From Gemmatimonadota bacterium (GTDB taxonomy: Bacteria > Latescibacterota > UBA2968 > UBA8231): a stretch of DNA of 64,000 nucleotides. The stretch spans positions 1-64,000 of the forward strand of contig JABHDC010000253.1 of assembly GCA_018673255.1 (NCBI GenBank), given 5' to 3'. Under the pieces are notes generated by a model that ran no database searches, was not told where the DNA came from, and saw only the letters and a program-made list of their open reading frames with translations. Below are positions 26,944 to 34,167 of the stretch, one piece after another. The position numbers and the translations under genes are program-made. Position 1 is the first letter of the stretch, and the number at the start of each line of letters is the position of its first letter.

Positions 26944-29900
26944 ATGAATCTGGCTCGATATGCTGTGAACCGACCCGTCACACTGGGCATGATCACTCTC
27001 TCGCTGGTGGTTCTGGGCGTGATTTCCTTTGGTCGGATTCCACTGGAGCAGATGCCGTCCTTTTCCTCTTCAGGGATTACCGTCAGCGTCACCTACCCGT
27101 CGGCTTCGCCGGAAGAGATCGAGCGTGAGGTCACCCTTCCTCTCGAACAGTCACTGGCTCTGCTGGGTAATCTGGAACGTGTCAGTTCGTCCTCCCGGGG
27201 TAGTTCCAGTTCGGTGCGAGTCGAGTTTGCCGCTGGAACCGACATGGATCTGGCGGTGATGGATGTCCGGGATCGTGTCGATCAGGTTCGCGGGCTGCTG
27301 CCCGATGGCGTCGAGCGCATCCGGATCCGGAGATTTCAATCGGACGACCGACCGATTCTGGATGCCGATCTGGCCTGGACCGGTGATGGGGAGCGGCTGT
27401 TCGACATTGTCCGCAAGATCGTCGAACCCCGTCTGCTGCGGGTCGATGGCGTGGCCAATGTCACGATCGACGGAATCGAGGAGAAGCAACTGACCGTCGC
27501 CCTCGACCAGCAGCGGTTGTCGGCACACGATGTATCGATCCAGTTGCTGGCCAATCAGTTACGTGGCAACAACGTCAATGTTTCTGTTGGTCGCGTGATG
27601 GATGGCGACCTGCGATACCAGGTGCGTGCCAAGGGCGAATTCGAGTCTGTCGAGCAGATTGGGGCACAGCCGGTGCCCCGCCGTGAGATCACCCTGGCGG
27701 ATCTGGGCGAGGTCAGATACGAGTATCCTGAACGCACTCGCATTGAGCGCTTGAATGGCTCGGAGGCAGTAGAGGTCGAACTCTACAAGGCGTCCACGGC
27801 GAATGTGATCGATGTGGCCCAGCAGGCCCGAGCGGTGCTGGCCGACATCGACGCACAATTTGGCGACGAACTGGATATCGTGATCACGCGCGATCGGGCA
27901 CACGAGGTACTGCGCGAACTCAACAACCTGCGAGACACGGCGCTGCTCGGTGGCATTCTGGCCATTGGGATCATCTTCATCTTCCTGCGCTCGGTCCGCA
28001 GCACGATTGTGATCGGTGTGGCCATCCCCGTGTCGGTCTGTTGTGTCTTTACCGGCATCTACATCGCTCGTGAGGTCTTCGGTTCGCCGATCACGCTCAA
28101 TATGGTGTCGATGCTCGGGCTGATGCTGGCTGTGGGGATGCTGGTGGATCCGGCCGTTGTCACATTGGAGAGCATCTTCCGACGTCGCCAGGAAGAGGGT
28201 GCCGGTCCAGTCGAGGCCGCCATCGAGGGAAGTCGCGAGATCGGCCTGGCCGTCATTGCTTCAGCCCTCACGACGATGTGTGTGTTCATCCCCTTCTTCT
28301 TTGTGAACACGGGGCGCATGAGCCGATTCATGGGCGATGCGGGCGTGACGATCTGCCTGGCCATCGGCGTATCCGCCATCGTGTCGCTGGCCGTGATCCC
28401 GCTGGCCAGCTCCAGACTCTTCCGGGATGGCTGGGAGCGCTACGACCCTCTGCTCAAGTTTGTCGTGGTGGTGGGGGTGTTGGCCATGGCCGCGTGGAAG
28501 TTCAGCACCGTCGGGATGGAGGGTTTCATCGCCTGGGGCCAGACGACGGGTCATCGGGTCGTGACGCAGACCCTGAGTATGGGGGCGACAACGGCGGCCA
28601 TTCTGGTTGGGATCGGACTGCTGCTGGCAGGACTGGCGTGGTATTTCCGTCGTCACGGGATGCGGTCCTCCTACGTGCGCCTCGTCAACTGGACCCTCGA
28701 TCATCGTGCCGTGACCCTGGGCGTCACAATCGGATTTTTCGGACTCGGAATCTGGCTGATGACGCAACTCGAGCAACAAGGCATGGCCTGGACGCCGGAG
28801 CGGCGTGTGGATCTCTCCATCGAGGTCGAGCGCAGTTACAGCCTGGCCGAGACAGACTCTCTCTTCCACCGGGTCGAGCTACAACTGCTGGCTCGCAAGA
28901 ATGAGCTCGATATCGAGTCGGTCTCGTCCCGATTCAGTCAGCGCGGCGGATCCATTTCGGCACGCCTGGTCGATGCGGACGAAGGCAATCTGTCGACGAT
29001 GGAGGCCAGTTCGGCGATCCGGCAGATCCTGCCGGAGAAGGTGGGTGTCACCTACAAGATGGGCCGTTCGCGCAGCTGGTCGGGGCCTCAACTCGGCGTG
29101 GAGATCCAGTTGAAGGGGATCGACATGGCTGTGCTCGAGATCCTGGCTGAAGACGTCCAGCTGCGCTTGAGCAGGATTCCGGGCGTCATCGACGTCGATA
29201 CGAGTCTGGAAGATGGAGAAGAAGAGATCCAGGTCAGCGTGGATCGTGAACAGGCACTCGGGTATGGACTGTCGGCCCGTGACGTGGCCTCGACGATCGC
29301 CACGGCCCTGGGGACGCGCCGCACGACAGATTTCAAGGCACCGGAGCGCGAGATCGGTGTCGTGATGCAGCTAGAGGAGGCGGATCGTGTCAGCGTGGAG
29401 CAGATCAAGAACACGACCTTCGAGGGGCGTGATGACAGTCGCGTTCAGCTGGGGGCGCTGGCTGATTTCCAGTTTGCCAAGGGGCCCCGAACACTGCAAC
29501 GCGAAGATCGCCAGCAGACCCTGACCGTCTTCGCCAATACCGAGGATCGTCGTGCGGCGATGCGGCTCACGCCTGTCGTCACCCAGATGATGTCAGACCT
29601 GAGTTTGCCCCCGGGGTACTCGTGGCAGACGGGACGGGCGACGCGTTGGATGCAACAGGACACACAGGATAACACCTTCGTCCTCGTCTTTGCCCTCCTG
29701 CTCATCTACCTGATCATGGCATCACTCTTTGAGTCCCTGATTCATCCCTTCACGATCATGTTCGCCATCCCCTTCTCGCTGATCGGTGTGGCGATCGGTT
29801 TCTTCGCCCTCGATCAACCACTGGACATGAATGGCATTCTCGGGTTGCTGATTCTGTTCGGGATCGTCGTGAACAATGGCATTGTGCTCGTGGATCATAT

Positions 29901-30204
29901 CAACCAGTATCGCCGTGAGGGTCTCGACCGCCGGTCGGCGATCCTGCGGGGCGGGCAGAATCGGATGCGACCGATTCTGATGACGGCGGCCACGACGATT
30001 CTCAACCTGATGCCGCTGGTGCTGCCCATGATCTATGGCACCTCCGAAGGTTTTGCCAAACGCTGGGGCCCGGTCGGCCTCGTCGTTGTCAGTGGCCTGA
30101 CGACATCGACGATTCTGACGTTGGTTCTGGCACCGACTCTCTATTCTCTTCTCGACGATCTGGCGCTGTGGATGCGTCGTGTCATGCGCGCCGTTCGCGT
30201 GTGA
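26944..30204 (+). CDS. RND efflux pump subunit 2 (AcrB/HAE1 family)
   Basis: This 1086-aa RND transporter is paralogous to the gene before it. It starts RYAVNRPVTLGMITLSLVVL, has the FPSASPEEIE-like adaptor region (TYPSASPEEIEREVTLPLE), and a central insertion (about residues 510-600) carrying two extra hydrophobic stretches (LKFVVVVGVLAMAAWKF; AAILVGIGLLLAGLAWYF) not usual in AcrB. In helix 4 the motif reads GMLVDPAVVTLESI, so the second Asp of AcrB is Pro. The ATG at 26944 follows TAGGGAC. Two tandem pumps with one adaptor recall MdtBC, which work as a mixed trimer; that is inference here. Confidence 0.92.
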   Translation: MNLARYAVNRPVTLGMITLSLVVLGVISFGRIPLEQMPSFSSSGITVSVTYPSASPEEIEREVTLPLEQSLALLGNLERVSSSSRGSSSSVRVEFAAGTDMDLAVMDVRDRVDQVRGLLPDGVERIRIRRFQSDDRPILDADLAWTGDGERLFDIVRKIVEPRLLRVDGVANVTIDGIEEKQLTVALDQQRLSAHDVSIQLLANQLRGNNVNVSVGRVMDGDLRYQVRAKGEFESVEQIGAQPVPRREITLADLGEVRYEYPERTRIERLNGSEAVEVELYKASTANVIDVAQQARAVLADIDAQFGDELDIVITRDRAHEVLRELNNLRDTALLGGILAIGIIFIFLRSVRSTIVIGVAIPVSVCCVFTGIYIAREVFGSPITLNMVSMLGLMLAVGMLVDPAVVTLESIFRRRQEEGAGPVEAAIEGSREIGLAVIASALTTMCVFIPFFFVNTGRMSRFMGDAGVTICLAIGVSAIVSLAVIPLASSRLFRDGWERYDPLLKFVVVVGVLAMAAWKFSTVGMEGFIAWGQTTGHRVVTQTLSMGATTAAILVGIGLLLAGLAWYFRRHGMRSSYVRLVNWTLDHRAVTLGVTIGFFGLGIWLMTQLEQQGMAWTPERRVDLSIEVERSYSLAETDSLFHRVELQLLARKNELDIESVSSRFSQRGGSISARLVDADEGNLSTMEASSAIRQILPEKVGVTYKMGRSRSWSGPQLGVEIQLKGIDMAVLEILAEDVQLRLSRIPGVIDVDTSLEDGEEEIQVSVDREQALGYGLSARDVASTIATALGTRRTTDFKAPEREIGVVMQLEEADRVSVEQIKNTTFEGRDDSRVQLGALADFQFAKGPRTLQREDRQQTLTVFANTEDRRAAMRLTPVVTQMMSDLSLPPGYSWQTGRATRWMQQDTQDNTFVLVFALLLIYLIMASLFESLIHPFTIMFAIPFSLIGVAIGFFALDQPLDMNGILGLLILFGIVVNNGIVLVDHINQYRREGLDRRSAILRGGQNRMRPILMTAATTILNLMPLVLPMIYGTSEGFAKRWGPVGLVVVSGLTTSTILTLVLAPTLYSLLDDLALWMRRVMRAVRV

Positions 30205-30236
30205 TCTGTCGAGGACAACAAGGACATCACCCACTC

Positions 30237-31613
30237 ATGCGCACCGTGGTCATCTCTGCAGTTCTGTGTGCCGCCATCACCGTGGCAGCCGAATCCAAGC
30301 CTCTGACATTGGTCGAGTGTATCGACCTGGCATTGAGTCAGAATGCCGATGTTCGCCTGGCCGAAGAAGGGTTGGCTCGATCTCACGCCGATGCCAAGTC
30401 GGCCTATGCTCGTCGTCTGCCCAGTGTAAATGCCAATCTGCTCAGCTATTCACACTCCCGGACCGGCCCGTCGGTGCGAATTCAAGACAATCCAGCGGGG
30501 ATCGATCCGGCTACTGGCGAGCGGCTGTTCGTCGAAGAAGAGACCCGAATACCGGCCGTTGATCGCAACAACTACTCACTCAGCGCGAATCTGAGTCACA
30601 CGATCTATGACGCGGGAGAGGGTCGGCATTCTCACCATGCCGCCCGGGCATCCGTCGAGGGCGCCTTGTCGGACTATGACGCCCGCCAGGCTCTGGTCGT
30701 CTTCGCCGTGAAGCAGGGGTACTTCACTCTGCTGCAGGCGATCGAATTGACGCAGGTACAGCAGGAGAGTCTCGAACTGAGCCAGCGTCGCCTGGATGAG
30801 GCCCGGGCGCGTCTGGAAGTCGGTGCAGGTACGAGGGTGGATGTGTTGCGTCTGCAGGTGGCGGCTGAGAACACGCAGACGAATCTGATCAATTCTCAGC
30901 AGCAGGAACGGCTGGCCATCGCGCGGCTCAACTACCAGATGGGACGAGATGTGCAGTCCCCGCTCGTGGTCGCGCCACTGAGCGAGGAGGAGTTGCATTT
31001 TGACGCACCGGGCCCCCTCCCGGCGCTGGTTGATCAAGTGCAGGCGCGCAATCCCGATTTGCGGCGTTTCCAGTCATCGGTTCGTTCGGCTGAATCGTTT
31101 GTCAAGTCGAGTCAGGCCGCGTATCTGCCTCGCGTGACGGGCAACGTGTCTTACAGCCGCAGCAATGAGGTGCTGGATCGTGTCTACGGAGATCTGTCCC
31201 AGGAGTACCGCCTGAATGCCGGTGTCGGGGTCAGTTACAATGTCTTCGATGGGGGGATCCGCGCCGCCAGCGTGAGTCGATCGAAGTCGTCGTTGAATAC
31301 GGCCCGACTCACCCTCGAGCAACGGCAGCGGGATATCGCGCTGGCCGTGGAGACGACGTGGCTCGAACTGGATCGCCTGCGCCGGATTCTCGAGATCAAT
31401 GGTAGTACCGTCGAGCTGGCGACAGAGGATCTGCACCTGGCTGAAGAACGGTACCGGGTCGGCAAGGGGACACTGCTGGAGGCACTGGATGCGCAGGTGA
31501 ATTTCACGGATGCGCGCAGTTCACTGGTGCGGACGCGATATGATCTGGCCGTGTCGCATGCGGACCTGCAACGTCTACTCGGCGTCACCGGCACGCAGCT
31601 GAACACAGAGTAG
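30237..31613 (+). CDS. TolC family outer-membrane efflux channel
   Basis: This 458-aa protein has a short signal peptide (VVISAVLCAAITVAAE) and the two TolC repeats: LTLVECIDLALSQNADVRLA at residues 20-40 and the second at about 250. Long helices with GAGTRVDVLRLQVAAENT and GKGTLLEALDAQVNFTDAR are typical of the channel tunnel. Strand segments such as AYLPRVTGNVSYS and YNVFDGGIRAA form the barrel. It is the last gene of the operon, 32 bases after the second pump, and a hairpin terminator follows. It should complete the tripartite pump. Confidence 0.9.
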   Translation: MRTVVISAVLCAAITVAAESKPLTLVECIDLALSQNADVRLAEEGLARSHADAKSAYARRLPSVNANLLSYSHSRTGPSVRIQDNPAGIDPATGERLFVEEETRIPAVDRNNYSLSANLSHTIYDAGEGRHSHHAARASVEGALSDYDARQALVVFAVKQGYFTLLQAIELTQVQQESLELSQRRLDEARARLEVGAGTRVDVLRLQVAAENTQTNLINSQQQERLAIARLNYQMGRDVQSPLVVAPLSEEELHFDAPGPLPALVDQVQARNPDLRRFQSSVRSAESFVKSSQAAYLPRVTGNVSYSRSNEVLDRVYGDLSQEYRLNAGVGVSYNVFDGGIRAASVSRSKSSLNTARLTLEQRQRDIALAVETTWLELDRLRRILEINGSTVELATEDLHLAEERYRVGKGTLLEALDAQVNFTDARSSLVRTRYDLAVSHADLQRLLGVTGTQLNTE

Positions 31614-31669
31614 CTGCGCTCAGAAACGCCGCATATTGCCGACCATCGCATGATCTGGCAGTCACAGAA

Positions 31670-31704
31670 AAGGGCCGGTCACCGCACAGCGGCGACCGGC
31701 CCTT
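31670..31704. terminator. Hairpin between convergent tolC-like and EF-hand genes
   Basis: AAGGGCCGGTC (31670-31680) pairs exactly with GACCGGCCCTT (31694-31704) around a 13-base loop. It lies between two convergent stops and can serve both strands, although long T-runs are absent. Confidence 0.6.
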
Positions 31705-31733
31705 CGTATTGCGATCGAATCAGTCTGTGAGGA

Positions 31734-32516
31734 TCAGTCCCTCGGGGCGTCTGTAAAGCGAACCGTCACACCACCGTCAGGTGAGCCATCGGTGGACCTG
31801 ATGTGGAAGATTCCCGGGCCATCAATCTTCAGGCCCATGAAGGCTTCTTTGCCCATGCTGGTGTCGAAGATGGGCGTGCCATCTTCGGCGACGATCTCGA
31901 AGGCGATCTCACCACGCAATGCTTCCAGACCAAAGCAACCGGCGGCGCGACCATCGGGCAGGCTGATGGCTTGCGTACCAAAGCCCGGCATGTTGCAGAT
32001 GGTGCGGAAGACCAGATTGCCTTCGCGGTCGCCGCACGGGATCCCCTCGGCCTGCGGGTCCTGCTCGTTCTCGCGCAGAGTGTCGGAGCACTCCGGAGCC
32101 AACGGCAGATCGGCCAGGTCGCCTTCGCCTTCCATCAGAATACCGCCACCCCCCATGGGATCACCCATCGGGTCGCCCATGGGATCCATCATCATGCCCT
32201 CTTCACCGTGCATGGGCGGAGGGGGTATGTGTGCAGCGCGTACCCAGGGCTGGAACTCGTCGAAATCGATGGCGCCATCGCCATTGGCATCCATCAGCTG
32301 GAAGAACTTCTCGACCATCATGTCTTCCATCTCTTCGGGAGCCATGCCTTCCGGCGGCGGTCCTTCCATGTCGCCAGGAGGCGGTTCGAAACCCTCTGGG
32401 GGGCCAAGAACGATTTCCGGATGCATCGGGGGCTCGCCTTCCATGTGGTGGTCGGCCAGCACAGGCGCTGCCAGAACGGCCAGCAATGCCAGAGAAAGCG
32501 TGAGCTTGCGGATCAT
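31734..32516 (-). CDS. Exported EF-hand protein with Met/Gly/Pro-rich linker
   Basis: This 260-aa protein has a signal peptide (LTLSLALLAVLAAPVLA). A Pro/Glu/Met-rich stretch follows, and then one perfect EF-hand loop at residues 76-87 (DANGDGAIDFDE), which should bind calcium. After it comes a Met-rich segment with tandem GDPM units (about 105-125). The C-terminal half contains two Cys pairs and reads like a small beta domain (GNLVFRTICNMPGFG, AAGCFGLEALRGE, GIFHIRSTDGSP). The ATG at 32516 follows GGAGG at good distance. No named family is recognised beyond the EF-hand. Met-rich stretches sometimes bind copper; that is only a possibility here. Confidence 0.72.
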   Translation of the reverse strand: MIRKLTLSLALLAVLAAPVLADHHMEGEPPMHPEIVLGPPEGFEPPPGDMEGPPPEGMAPEEMEDMMVEKFFQLMDANGDGAIDFDEFQPWVRAAHIPPPPMHGEEGMMMDPMGDPMGDPMGGGGILMEGEGDLADLPLAPECSDTLRENEQDPQAEGIPCGDREGNLVFRTICNMPGFGTQAISLPDGRAAGCFGLEALRGEIAFEIVAEDGTPIFDTSMGKEAFMGLKIDGPGIFHIRSTDGSPDGGVTVRFTDAPRD

Positions 32517-32922
32517 GAGTGTGCTCCTCCAAGGGCTGGGTGATGGCATGTCAGCGGCAGAATAGAGGGCGAGCAGATGTCCGCTCACCAACTGGGTCTT
32601 TCAGTTCGTTGCATGGTAAGATGGCGAAAAAACTGGCGAATGCTGTGAGAATCCTCACAAGACGCAAATGGACAGATTATCGCCAGACCTCCATATATAC
32701 GAATTCGTGCAGCGATTCCCAAGAAGAACGCCTTACCCTCCATGATGTTTCAACTGGATGAATCTTCATTAACTCACTGTCAAAGCTTCACTTACGGATC
32801 CGGCACTTTGCGATGGGCGAAATCGCCCCGTACATTTGGACACGCAAGCAAGGTACTGCAGGCCGCCCGCTGTGCGGCCATCCGTTCCTCAATATCAGCA
32901 CACAACCGAAAGCGGAATTCTC
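32517..32922. other. Divergent intergenic region, relatively A/T-rich
   Basis: About 400 bases separate the EF-hand gene (minus) from aroC (plus) and should contain promoters for both. The stretch 32590-32780 is A/T-richer than the rest of the window. A short palindrome TGTGAG-AATC-CTCACA lies at 32644-32659. I could not assign a -10/-35 pair with confidence and saw no RNA gene. Confidence 0.4.
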
Positions 32923-34167
32923 GTGGAATTGCTCGGTGGATCCTGCTTTGCCGTAGCGGGTGCCGGTGAGTCGCACGGTCCTGGCATCACCACCATCGTC
33001 TCCGGCTGTCCCGCTGGTCTGCGTCTGTCCCGCAGCGATCTGCAGCAGCAATTGGATCGCCGCCGCCCGGGCAGTAGCAAACTGGGTACGCCGCGCCGCG
33101 AAGGTGACAAGGTCGTCATTCTGAGCGGGTTGTACGATGATGACCACGATACACTTCTGGGCAGCGCCGAGGTCTCAACCCGCGTCGATGATGACGAGAC
33201 ACGGGTTGCTGGCTACGAGACGGGATGGACCACGGGCGAACCGATCGCAGCGATTGTTTTGTCGGCGGCGAAGCGTTCAGCTGACTACGATCAGTTCCTC
33301 GGTGCCACGGGCGATGTGCGACCCGGTCATGCGGACCTGGTCAAATACCACAAGTCGATGGGATTCACCGATCCGCGGGGCGGGGGAAGAACCTCCTTCC
33401 GTTCCATGATCAGTGATGTCATCGGCGGTACTGTGGCCCGACGCTTCCTGGCCGAGCGATTCGGGACCTTCTTCCTATCTGCCATCTGTCAGGTCGGTGA
33501 GTTGCGTGCAGAGAAGTCGCTGTCCGATCTGGTGGCATCCAGTGATGACCCCCATGATCTGAGGTCGCTGCAGCAGCGACTCTGTGAGGCAGAACTGCCT
33601 GCCACAGACGATGGATTTGCCGAGGAAGCGTCACGACTGATCACGCAGACGCGCAAGGAGGGTGATTCCCTGGGCGCCATGCTCGAGATCGTCGGCGTAC
33701 ATGTGCCGGCCCTGGCAGGTGAACCACTCTACAACAGTCTGAAGATGAGGCTCATGGGCAGCCTTGGCGGTCTGAATGCGGTCCAGTCCTGTGAGATGGG
33801 CTCCGGCCAGGCGTCGGTGTCCCGCCACGGGAGCGAGCACAACGATCCCATTCGGCAGGATGGTTATGCGACCAACCACCATGGTGGCTTGCTGGGGGGG
33901 ATCACGACCGGGTCACCCCTCGTTTTCCGGGTAGGCTTTAAGCCCACATCGACGATCACGGCCAGGCAGCCGTCGATCCGGAAGAACTTCGAAGAGATCG
34001 ATTTTCAGCTGGGCAAGGGACGTCACGATCCCTGTGTCGGGGTCCGTGCCGGCGTCGCCCTCGAATCACGGATGGCGATCGAGGTGATGGATGCCGTCCT
34101 CGCCCACCAGTCAGGTCGCGTCGATCCGGATGCATTCAGGCTTTTTGGTGATGGAGAGCAGGCATGA
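32923..34167 (+). CDS. aroC: Chorismate synthase
   Basis: This 414-aa enzyme converts EPSP to chorismate, the last common step of aromatic biosynthesis, using reduced FMN. It has the signatures GESHGPG near the start, RPGHADLVKYHKSMGFTDPRGGGRTS, SEHNDPIRQDGYATNHHGG and KPTSTI. Length is slightly above the usual 360-390. I use the GTG at 32923, which puts GESHG near residue 16 as in homologues; the frame is open upstream with no match. Its TGA overlaps the ATG of the dehydratase-like gene, so the two are cotranscribed. No other aro genes are in the window. Confidence 0.92.
   Translation: MELLGGSCFAVAGAGESHGPGITTIVSGCPAGLRLSRSDLQQQLDRRRPGSSKLGTPRREGDKVVILSGLYDDDHDTLLGSAEVSTRVDDDETRVAGYETGWTTGEPIAAIVLSAAKRSADYDQFLGATGDVRPGHADLVKYHKSMGFTDPRGGGRTSFRSMISDVIGGTVARRFLAERFGTFFLSAICQVGELRAEKSLSDLVASSDDPHDLRSLQQRLCEAELPATDDGFAEEASRLITQTRKEGDSLGAMLEIVGVHVPALAGEPLYNSLKMRLMGSLGGLNAVQSCEMGSGQASVSRHGSEHNDPIRQDGYATNHHGGLLGGITTGSPLVFRVGFKPTSTITARQPSIRKNFEEIDFQLGKGRHDPCVGVRAGVALESRMAIEVMDAVLAHQSGRVDPDAFRLFGDGEQA

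Noticed and set aside
32766..32785. TTGACA on the minus strand before the EF-hand gene
   Set aside because: No -10 element at the right distance.
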